From Dyella sp. OK004 (lineage in GTDB: Bacteria; Pseudomonadota; Gammaproteobacteria; Xanthomonadales; Rhodanobacteraceae): 64,000 nt of DNA. Both the position numbers and the translations under genes were made by a program. The notes beneath the pieces were generated by a model. That model had not been told where the DNA came from and ran no database searches. It saw only the letters and a list, made by a program, of their open reading frames with translations. Location of the stretch: NCBI RefSeq assembly GCF_900114495.1, contig NZ_FOZI01000004.1, positions 434,001-498,000 on the forward strand, given 5' to 3'. Below are positions 57,699 to 64,000 of the stretch, one piece after another (the first letter of the stretch is position 1; the number at the start of each line of letters is the position of its first letter).

Positions 57699-58937
57699 AT
57701 GCACCCGCAGGATTCGAAGCCTTCCTCCCTGATCGATCTCGGCAAGCGCTACTGGCTGCCGGTGTACCGACCGCGCGAGGTTGTACTGGATCATGGCCGA
57801 GGCGCGCGGGTGTGGGATACGGAAGGGCGCGAGTACGTGGATTTCAGCGCGGGCATCGCCGTGAGTGCGCTGGGCCATCAGGACCCGGACCTGGTCGAGG
57901 CGCTGACGGCACAGGCCCACAAGCTCTGGCACAGCAGTAATGTGTTCTATACCGAGCCGCCGCTGCGATTGGCCGAGGAGCTGGTGACGGCCTCCGGTTT
58001 TGCCGAGCGCGTGTTCCTGTGCAACTCGGGCACGGAGGCGAACGAAGCCACGATCAAGCTGGTGCGCAAGTGGGCGGCCTCCAAGGGCCGTCCGCCGGAG
58101 CAGCGTGTGATCGTGACGTTCCGCGGCTCGTTCCACGGACGCACGTTGGCGGCGGTCACCGCGACGGCGCAGCCGAAGTATCAGGAGAACTACGAACCGC
58201 TGCCCGGCGGTTTCCGCTATCTCGATTTCAACGATGTGCCCGCGCTCGAGGCCGCCTTCGCGCAGGGTGACGTGGCTGCGGTGATGCTGGAGCCGGTGCA
58301 GGGCGAGGGCGGCGTGCTGCCGGCGGCGCCGGGCTTTATCCAGCGCGTGCGCGAGCTTTGCGATCAGTACGACGCTTTGCTGGTGCTGGACGAGATCCAG
58401 TGCGGCATGGGCCGTACCGGCACCTTGTTCGCGCACGTGCAGGACGGTGTAAAGCCGGACATCGTGACGCTGGCCAAGGCACTGGGCTGCGGCTTTCCTA
58501 TCGGCGCGATGCTGGCTGGCCCCAAGGTGGCCGAGGTGATGCAGTACGGCGCACACGGCACCACGTTCGGCGGTAATCCGATGGGTGCCGCGGTGGCGCG
58601 CGTGGCGCTGCGCAAGCTGTCGTCGGCGGCGTTGATGGCGAACGTCAAGAAGCAATCGCAGGCGCTGCGTGATGGCCTGGCGGCGATCAACGCGGAGCTG
58701 GGTTTGTTTGCCGAGGTACGCGGCCGCGGCCTGATGCTGGGCGCGGTGCTTGGCGAATCCTACAAAGGTCGCGCAGGCGAGGTGCTGGATTACGCGGCCG
58801 CGCATGGCCTGCTGCTGCTGCAGGCGGGTCCTGATGTACTGCGTTTCGTACCGCCGCTCAGTATCACCGATGAAGATGTGGCGGAGGGGCTGGCGCGCCT
58901 GCGTGCCGCGCTGCAGGACTTTCCGCGCGAGAAGTGA
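57699..58937 (+). CDS. argD: Acetylornithine/succinylornithine aminotransferase
   Basis: A 412-residue fold-type I class III aminotransferase, start ATG 57699 after AGGAG. PLP Lys in TLAKALGCGFPIGAM, plus SGTEANEATIKLVRKWA, EPVQGEGGVLP and LDEIQCGMGRTG. Converts N-acetylornithine (arginine synthesis) or succinylornithine (arginine catabolism). No other arg or ast genes are in the window, so ArgD versus AstC cannot be decided. Six nucleotides from the convergent K+ channel gene. Confidence 0.93.
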   Translation: MHPQDSKPSSLIDLGKRYWLPVYRPREVVLDHGRGARVWDTEGREYVDFSAGIAVSALGHQDPDLVEALTAQAHKLWHSSNVFYTEPPLRLAEELVTASGFAERVFLCNSGTEANEATIKLVRKWAASKGRPPEQRVIVTFRGSFHGRTLAAVTATAQPKYQENYEPLPGGFRYLDFNDVPALEAAFAQGDVAAVMLEPVQGEGGVLPAAPGFIQRVRELCDQYDALLVLDEIQCGMGRTGTLFAHVQDGVKPDIVTLAKALGCGFPIGAMLAGPKVAEVMQYGAHGTTFGGNPMGAAVARVALRKLSSAALMANVKKQSQALRDGLAAINAELGLFAEVRGRGLMLGAVLGESYKGRAGEVLDYAAAHGLLLLQAGPDVLRFVPPLSITDEDVAEGLARLRAALQDFPREK

Positions 58938-58943
58938 GCCTGC

Positions 58944-59810
58944 TCAGTCGGCACCGTGTTCCAGCGCGGTGCCGCAGCGGCGACAGAAGTGCGCGTCGGC
59001 TTCATGGTCGTCCAGCCGGCAGGAAGCGCAGCGGATACGCCGCCGCGCTTCGCGCATGCCCGCCGCGAGTTCCGCGGCGAAGATGCCGGTCGGCACCGCG
59101 ATGATGCTGTAGCCGACCAGCATGATCACCGAGGTCAGCATCTGGCCCAACATGGTGTGCGGCGTGATGTCGCCGAAGCCCACCGTGGTCATGGTCACGA
59201 TGGCCCAGTACATCGATTTGGGAATGCTACTGAAGCCGTTGCCGGGGCCTTCGATCAGATACATCAGCGCACCGAAGATCAGCACCAGGGTGAGAATGGT
59301 GCTGACGAAGATCAGGATCTTGTGCCGGCTGCGTACCAGGGTGGACCACAGCAGATTGGACTCGTCCACATATCGCGTCATCTTCAGGATGCGGAAGATG
59401 CGCAGGATGCGTAGAGCACGCACCACCAGCAGGTATTGGCTGCCGACCAGGAGCAGGCTCAGATAGGTCGGCAATACGGCGAGCAGATCGACGATGCCGA
59501 AAAAGCTGCGCATGTAGGCGCGTGGCTTATTCACCACCGCGATGCGCATCAGGTACTCCGCAGTGAAGGCGATGGTGAATACCCATTCCAGCACGTAGAA
59601 CAGCTGCGACGCGCGGTCGTGCAGATCGGACACCGAGTCGAGCACGGTCGCTAGGATGCTAGACAGGATCGCGACGATCAGCACCACGTCGAACAGACGG
59701 CCGGGTGCATCGTCGTGGCCGAAAATGATGTGGAACCAGCGGGCCCTCCAGGGTGCCCCCGCCGCGGGACGGAAGGGCAGCGTGATTGTGCTGTGTGGCG
59801 TTCTGCTCAT
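58944..59810 (-). CDS. Voltage-gated-type potassium channel with C-terminal zinc ribbon
   Basis: A 288-residue six-helix channel. S4-like helix RALRILRIFRILKMTRY has arginines at every third position. Pore filter TTVGFGD (TVGFGD). After the last helix, the C-terminus has CASCRLDDHEADAHFCRRCG, two CxxC pairs forming a small zinc-ribbon-like tail not usual for Kv channels. Inner membrane. Downstream of the HAD gene on the same strand (60-nt gap). Confidence 0.92.
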   Translation of the reverse strand: MSRTPHSTITLPFRPAAGAPWRARWFHIIFGHDDAPGRLFDVVLIVAILSSILATVLDSVSDLHDRASQLFYVLEWVFTIAFTAEYLMRIAVVNKPRAYMRSFFGIVDLLAVLPTYLSLLLVGSQYLLVVRALRILRIFRILKMTRYVDESNLLWSTLVRSRHKILIFVSTILTLVLIFGALMYLIEGPGNGFSSIPKSMYWAIVTMTTVGFGDITPHTMLGQMLTSVIMLVGYSIIAVPTGIFAAELAAGMREARRRIRCASCRLDDHEADAHFCRRCGTALEHGAD

Positions 59811-59870
59811 GCGGCGCTCCTGAAGCCCTTGCCGATGCTGGCCGGCAGCATAGCTTGGCTGGAAGGGGAT

Positions 59871-60485
59871 TCAGGGCAGGTCGAATTCGGCCAGAGCCTG
59901 CTTCATGTCTTCAAGTGACTGGTAGTGATGGGCATGCAGCCCAGCCCGCCGCGCGCCTTCCACGTTGGCGATGCTGTCGTCGATGAAAAAGGTGGCGGCG
60001 GGCGTCGTGCGCAGGCGCTCAAGGCAGCCGAGGAAGGCAGCGGCCTCTGGTTTGGCTGCGCCGAACTGCGCGGCGGCAAAGGCTCGGCCGGCAAACAGAG
60101 GAAACAGCGCCGGCACAATCTGCGGCAGGGTGTCTGCCATCAATTGGCCGTTGTTGGTCAGCAGGGCGACAGGTATGCGGCTGGCTACCGCGTAAGCGAT
60201 ATCGAGCACCTCGGGGCGAATCCTGGTTGCGGCACGGCGCGCCGCAACCCAGTCTGCCGCTGTCACTGGACACCTCAGATAGGTGCTGAGGGCGTCCAGA
60301 TAGCCGGCGGTATCGAGCGCGCCGCTATCGCCGGCTTCTTCGATGCCGGACATATAGATGGCGGCGTGCACTGCTTCCGCAGTGCGGCCGATGGCGTGCG
60401 CGAGGTGTTCGATCCGTGTTTGCTTGTCGTAATCGGCCAGCACGCCATCGAGATCGAACAGTACGCAGTGCAGCGCCGGCTTCAT
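59871..60485 (-). CDS. HAD-family hydrolase (haloacid-dehalogenase-like)
   Basis: A 204-residue protein. Motif I LFDLDGVLADYD, motif II around VALLTNNGQLM, motif III/IV FFIDDSIANVEGARRAG. Cap is of the small helical type, like YihX/GpP-type phosphatases. Eight nucleotides separate it from hemL upstream, so it is the third gene of the thiE-hemL-HAD operon. Substrate unknown; possibly a nucleotide or sugar phosphate. Confidence 0.93.
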   Translation of the reverse strand: MKPALHCVLFDLDGVLADYDKQTRIEHLAHAIGRTAEAVHAAIYMSGIEEAGDSGALDTAGYLDALSTYLRCPVTAADWVAARRAATRIRPEVLDIAYAVASRIPVALLTNNGQLMADTLPQIVPALFPLFAGRAFAAAQFGAAKPEAAAFLGCLERLRTTPAATFFIDDSIANVEGARRAGLHAHHYQSLEDMKQALAEFDLP

Positions 60486-60493
60486 CGGTAGGT

Positions 60494-61780
60494 TTATCCG
60501 GCGCGGATTGCACGCAATGTCTGGCGGGCAGCTTCCAGGGTGGCGGCGAGGTCGTCGTCGCTATGCGCGCTGGACAGGAAACCGGCTTCGAACGCCGACG
60601 GCGCCAGATACACACCGCGCTCCAGCATGCCGTGGAAGAAGCGATTGAACATAGCGGTATCCGCTGCAGTGGCCTGGGCGTAGCTCTCTACCTTCTCGTG
60701 GGTGAAGAACAGGCCGAACATGCCGCCGACGCGATTGGTGCTGAATGCCACTCCTTCGCCGTCGGCCACGGCTTGCAGGCCATCGGTAAGCAGACGCGTG
60801 CGAGAGGCCAGCGTGTCGTAGAAGCCCGGTGCCTGGATCAGTTCCAGCATGGCCAGGCCGGCTGCCATGGCTACCGGGTTGCCGCTCAGTGTGCCGGCCT
60901 GATAGATCGGGCCGGCTGGAGCGATCTGTTCCATCAGGTCACGGCGGCCGCCGTACGCGCCCACCGGCATGCCGCCGCCGATGATCTTGCCGAAGGTGCT
61001 CAGGTCGGGTGTGATGCCGTAATGCGCCTGCGCGCCGCCGAGTGCGACGCGGAAACCCGTCATCACTTCGTCGAAGATCAACAGTGCGCCGTGGCGCGTG
61101 CATAGTTCGCGCAAGCCCTGCAGATAGCCTTCCTTGGGAGGAATGCAGTTCATGTTGCCGGCGACCGGCTCGATGATCAGGCCGGCGATGTCGCTGCCGT
61201 GTTCGGCGAACAGGGCTTTGGCGGCATCGAGATCGTTATAGGCCAGGGTGAGCGTGAGGTCGGCGTTTGCCTTCGGCACGCCCGGCGAGGTCGGCACGCC
61301 GAAAGTCAGCGCGCCGGAGCCGGCCTTCACCAGAAAGCTGTCGCCATGGCCGTGGTAGCAGCCCTCGAATTTCACGATTTTGCTGCGCCCGGTGGCGCCG
61401 CGGGCGAGGCGGATGGCCGACATGGTGGCTTCGGTACCCGAATTGACCATGCGCACCATGTCGATCGACGGCACCAGGCGCGTCATGGTTTCCGCCATGG
61501 TGATTTCAGCTGGGCAAGGTGTGCCGTAGGAAAGGCCATTCTTCACCGCGCGCTCGACGGCTTCGCGCACATGCGGATGGTTGTGGCCGACGATCATCGG
61601 ACCCCACGAGCCCACATAGTCGATATAGCGCTTGCCTTCCACGTCCCACAGATAGGCGCCATCCGCGCGGGCGGTGAAGAACGGTTCGCCGCCGACCGAC
61701 TTGAACGCGCGCACAGGCGAATTCACGCCACCCGGCATCAGCTGTTTGGCGCGCTGGAAGAGTTCGTGGTTGGTCGTCAT
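60494..61780 (-). CDS. hemL: Glutamate-1-semialdehyde 2,1-aminomutase
   Basis: A 428-residue PLP enzyme that forms 5-aminolevulinate in the C5 heme pathway. PLP Lys in [18 protein letters not shown], and characteristic motifs [16 protein letters not shown] (as [18 protein letters not shown]), [11 protein letters not shown] and PVAGNMNC. Start ATG 61780 overlaps the thiE stop (ATGA). No hemA is in the window. Conserved length. Confidence 0.98.
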   Translation of the reverse strand: MTTNHELFQRAKQLMPGGVNSPVRAFKSVGGEPFFTARADGAYLWDVEGKRYIDYVGSWGPMIVGHNHPHVREAVERAVKNGLSYGTPCPAEITMAETMTRLVPSIDMVRMVNSGTEATMSAIRLARGATGRSKIVKFEGCYHGHGDSFLVKAGSGALTFGVPTSPGVPKANADLTLTLAYNDLDAAKALFAEHGSDIAGLIIEPVAGNMNCIPPKEGYLQGLRELCTRHGALLIFDEVMTGFRVALGGAQAHYGITPDLSTFGKIIGGGMPVGAYGGRRDLMEQIAPAGPIYQAGTLSGNPVAMAAGLAMLELIQAPGFYDTLASRTRLLTDGLQAVADGEGVAFSTNRVGGMFGLFFTHEKVESYAQATAADTAMFNRFFHGMLERGVYLAPSAFEAGFLSSAHSDDDLAATLEAARQTLRAIRAG

Positions 61781-62415
61781 CGTGCGATTCCGGAAGTCGA
61801 GGTGTAAAGGTCGGTGAAGCGTTGGGCCGCGGCGCGTATGTCGGTAGCGCCGAACACCGCAGAGATCACGGCGAGGTAATCGGCGCCGGCTTCGACCAGG
61901 GAAGCGCCATTGTCCGGCGTGATGCCGCCGATCGCCACTCGCGGTAGACCCAGCGCGGCGCTCTGCCGCAGCAGCTCAGGCGGCGCGCGGCGCGCGTGAG
62001 GTTTGGTTGGCGATGGGAAGAAGGCACCGAACGCGATGTAGTCCGCTCCGGCCGAAGCCAGCGCGCGGGCGCGTTCCAGCGAGTCGTAGCAGGAGACGCC
62101 GATGATGGCGTTGGCGCCGAGCGCGGCGCGCGCAGCGGCCAGGTCGGCATCGGTTTCGCCAAGATGTACGCCATCGGCGTCAACCGCCGCGGCCAGGGCG
62201 ACGTCGTCATTGATAACTAGCGGTACGCCGTGGCTGGTGCAGAGCTGTCGGAGTGCGGAGGCTTCGGTGTAGCGCCGGTCTCCGTCAGTGGTCTTGTCCC
62301 GGTATTGCACCAGGCGAGCGCCGCCGGCGAGCGCCTGCGTTACCGCGGCCAGAAGGTCGTCGCGCGGCCCGTCGGTGATGACATACAGGCCGTGATGTTG
62401 AAGTTTGGGATGCAT
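61777..62415 (-). CDS. thiE: Thiamine-phosphate synthase
   Basis: A 212-residue TIM-barrel enzyme joining HMP-PP and HET-P to thiamine phosphate. Features: [36 protein letters not shown] (as INDDVALA and DGVHLGETD), [19 protein letters not shown], and AIGGITPDN. First gene of the operon with hemL, 4-nt overlap. No thi-box seen upstream, unlike thiC. Confidence 0.97.
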   Translation of the reverse strand: MHPKLQHHGLYVITDGPRDDLLAAVTQALAGGARLVQYRDKTTDGDRRYTEASALRQLCTSHGVPLVINDDVALAAAVDADGVHLGETDADLAAARAALGANAIIGVSCYDSLERARALASAGADYIAFGAFFPSPTKPHARRAPPELLRQSAALGLPRVAIGGITPDNGASLVEAGADYLAVISAVFGATDIRAAAQRFTDLYTSTSGIAR

Positions 62416-62505
62416 AAGCTGTGGTCTGTTGCCGCCGTACGCTTTCGCACGGCCTATGGAGTTGCGAGAATGCGACTCTTGTTCCCTTTATCAAGCAGCG
62501 CACCG

Positions 62506-62703
62506 ATGAGTCAGAGCTCCACCGAAACCGGCAACTTGCGTAAATGGATGTGCGTGGTCTGCGGCTTTATCTATGACGAGGCCGAAGGGCTGCCCGAAGA
62601 GGGTATCGAGCCAGGCACCCGTTGGGCCGACGTGCCAGATGCCTGGACGTGTCCCGATTGCGGCGCAACCAAGGACGACTTCGAGATGGTCGAGATTGAC
62701 TGA
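62506..62703 (+). CDS. Rubredoxin
   Basis: A 65-residue iron protein from ATG 62506 (an upstream in-frame start at 62230 is not credible). Ligands: CVVCG (Cys-x-x-Cys) and CPDCG, with [17 protein letters not shown] at the C-terminus. Single Fe(Cys)4 electron carrier. Divergent from thiE. Confidence 0.95.
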   Translation: MSQSSTETGNLRKWMCVVCGFIYDEAEGLPEEGIEPGTRWADVPDAWTCPDCGATKDDFEMVEID

Positions 62704-62776
62704 TTTCCTCCCGACTTCGTCCGTAAGCGGCCCGAATTTGCCATTTTCTTGACCGAGCCGTGTGTTGTGATGGTTC

Positions 62777-62802
62777 TGCGCCCCCCCTGAAGGAGGGGCG
62801 CA
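62777..62802 (+). terminator. Hairpin after rubredoxin
   Basis: TGCGCCCC and GGGGCGCA flank a 10-nt loop 74 nt after the rubredoxin stop. No T-run. It could be a terminator of rubredoxin or a leader structure of the following small gene. Confidence 0.5.
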
Positions 62803-62821
62803 GCAAGCAGGGAGTCATCAC

Positions 62822-63037
62822 ATGCAGCAATTCATACCGTTCGAAGACGATTGGGATGCTTTGGCCAGCCTGCATCCCGAGTCGCTGATCCCCTATCGCG
62901 TCGGCGTGCCTTGCGCGCATGACCTGGCCGCAGCAGACACTCACTGCACCGTGCCGACGGCGCCCTCCACCGTCAATTCATCGCCGATCGATGCGCCGAT
63001 GCGCTTCGTTGTGCCGGCAGGCAGTTCCAGGACATAG
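62822..63037 (+). CDS. Small hypothetical protein overlapping DUF192 3' end
   Basis: A 71-residue frame with GGGAG 8 nt before the ATG. The first 38 residues (QFIPFEDDWDALASLHPESL) look like a real small protein, while the last third lies in the antisense of the DUF192 gene end. No family was recognised with confidence; it might be a short gene overlapping its neighbour. Confidence 0.4.
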   Translation: MQQFIPFEDDWDALASLHPESLIPYRVGVPCAHDLAAADTHCTVPTAPSTVNSSPIDAPMRFVVPAGSSRT

Positions 63038-63390
63038 CGCGCGGGCGCGTCGCTGGGATAGCTCGGACAGGGGTCTGCCTTGCATGGGGGTACATCGAGC
63101 TGCATCGAGACCAGTTTGTGGTTGGCGTCGAAGTAAAGAATGTCCAGCGGGATGAGCGTGTTCTTCATCCAGAAGTAACGCTGGTCGATATCCGGAAAGA
63201 CGAACAGCATGCTATGATCGGCGGCCAGCGCGGTGCGCATCATCAGGCCGCGGGCGCGCTCGGCGTCGGTGGTGGCTAATTCCGTAGAAAAGCGCTGCCC
63301 GTGTAGCGTTACGGCGGGTGCGGAAGTATGCGATGCGGCAGTGGCGCATCCAGCGATGGCGAACAACAACGGCGCTAGCAGGCGTTTCAT
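62941..63390 (-). CDS. DUF192-family lipoprotein
   Basis: A 149-residue protein with a signal ending in the lipobox IAGC and a DUF192 barrel: LMMRTALAADHSMLFVFPD, WMKNTLIPLDILYFD and PARYVLELPAG. Periplasmic or outer-membrane lipoprotein. Function unknown. It faces the rRNA promoter region. Confidence 0.9.
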   Translation of the reverse strand: MKRLLAPLLFAIAGCATAASHTSAPAVTLHGQRFSTELATTDAERARGLMMRTALAADHSMLFVFPDIDQRYFWMKNTLIPLDILYFDANHKLVSMQLDVPPCKADPCPSYPSDAPARYVLELPAGTTKRIGASIGDELTVEGAVGTVQ

Positions 63391-63584
63391 TGCTTATCGG
63401 CTCTGATGAGTGAGGGTGGCGCGAGTGTAGCGTCCACATTGAGTGTCATCGTGCTGAAAAATTTTAGGGCCAACCCCTTCCCAGCTTCTTGGATGGGCGC
63501 TATGATTCTCGCCCCTTCGACGAGACGCCCTCCGTTGAAGGTTCCTCGGCCACCGACGCGTTGAAAAATCTTTCGCATCGGGTG

Positions 63585-63612
63585 TTGACGGACAGAAAGA
63601 TCGATGTAGAAT
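63585..63612 (+). promoter_or_regulatory. Ribosomal RNA operon promoter
   Basis: -35 TTGACG (63585-63590), 16-nt spacer, -10 TAGAAT (63607-63612), preceded by an AT-rich stretch near 63561-63575 that could be an UP element. About 240 bp upstream of 16S, suitable for rrn P1. Confidence 0.8.
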
Positions 63613-63672
63613 GGGCGGCTCACCCGGGGCGAAACGTCTCGGGGCGATCGAGAAGAAACGGTCGCAAGTGAT

Positions 63673-63684
63673 TGATCTTTGACA
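63673..63684 (+). promoter_or_regulatory. rrn leader boxA-like antitermination site
   Basis: TGATCTTTGACA matches the boxA core TGCTCTTTAACA at 10 of 12 positions and lies in the leader between promoter and 16S, where Nus-factor antitermination sites occur. Confidence 0.75.
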
Positions 63685-63855
63685 GTGTGCGCAGGTGACT
63701 TGTGTGGGCGCCTTGCGGTGGATGGTAACTCTGTCCATATATGCAAGCGTCTAACCTAAGAGTCAATTCAAAAGCTTGACGTTTTATGGTTAGGACTAAC
63801 GCTTCAGAAAGATAGATCAAGTTCCTGCCTTCGGGTGGGGATGCGGTCGAAAACT

Positions 63856-64000
63856 TAAGTGAAGAGTTTGATCCTGGCTCAGATTGAACGCTGGCGGCAT
63901 GCCTAACACATGCAAGTCGAACGGCAGCACAGCAGTAGCAATACTGTGGGTGGCGAGTGGCGGACGGGTGAGTAATGCATCGGGACCTGCCCAGACGTGG
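63856..64000 (+). rRNA. rrs: 16S ribosomal RNA (5' end; continues past window)
   Basis: Starts about five nucleotides before GAAGAGTTTGATCCTGGCTC. The V1 region (GGCAGCACAGCAGTAGCAAT) and GTGAGTAATGCATCGGGACC are typical of Dyella/Rhodanobacter-type gammaproteobacteria. Only the first ~145 nt are in the window. No tRNA gene was seen in the leader. Confidence 0.98.

Overview
The window is a chromosomal segment of a high-GC gammaproteobacterium, most likely Rhodanobacteraceae (Dyella or Rhodanobacter type, order Xanthomonadales/Lysobacterales). The evidence is the start of a 16S rRNA gene at the right edge (63856 to the end) with a Dyella-like V1 region, pyrophosphate-dependent phosphofructokinase, a short-lid adenylate kinase, a VpsR-like sigma-54 regulator, and REP-like and GC-rich hairpin repeats between genes. 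No phage, transposase, tRNA or CRISPR array was seen. This is mostly ordinary chromosome with small accessory islands.

Layout. 1-2.6 kb: end of a TetR regulator, then a TPP riboswitch controlling thiC. 2.6-7.6 kb: DUF2333 protein, two SDR oxidoreductases separated by a 214-bp palindromic element, a LysR regulator and an aldo/keto reductase. 7.7-11.1 kb: a large ferritin-like / 4Fe-4S / double-CDGSH fusion protein and a ProY-like permease. 11.1-16.7 kb: ParB-like protein, cupin, GFA-fold protein, AAA ATPase, and a TetR gene whose start codon lies inside a perfect palindrome and overlaps an Lnt-like acyltransferase gene. 16.7-21.9 kb: secreted metallopeptidase, small Cys-rich proteins, pseudouridine synthase, a DUF2946 plus outer-membrane barrel pair, and an alpha/beta hydrolase translationally coupled to a 47-residue Cys-rich protein. 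21.9-31.9 kb: an arsenic-resistance cluster (arsC, acr3, arsC, arsR, divergent arsH), AraC regulator, methyltransferase, serine hydrolase, class III alcohol dehydrogenase, an SDR remnant and an intact SDR. This whole block lies between two roughly 400-bp direct repeats.

31.9-49.2 kb: soluble pyrophosphatase, prolyl 4-hydroxylase-like protein, prolyl oligopeptidase, DUF389 protein, a MocR regulator lacking its PLP lysine, HAF-repeat protein, proton-pumping pyrophosphatase, RcnB-like protein, a truncated sensor, hydrolase, LysR/azoreductase pair, PPi-phosphofructokinase and adk. 49.3-58.9 kb: mpl, an ABC transporter pair, LON-domain protein, an SDR-HIT-glyoxalase run, the sigma-54 regulator and an ArgD/AstC aminotransferase. 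58.9-64 kb: a voltage-gated-type K+ channel, a thiE-hemL-HAD operon, rubredoxin, DUF192 lipoprotein, and an rRNA promoter and leader with the 16S start.

How genes work together. Three pyrophosphate enzymes (soluble PPase, H+-PPase, PPi-PFK) suggest PPi is used as an energy currency. thiC (riboswitch-controlled) and thiE (operon with hemL) serve thiamine synthesis from opposite ends of the window. The ars genes form a complete arsenate-reduction and arsenite-efflux module. Functions are assigned from recognisable motifs and family knowledge; no database search was run.
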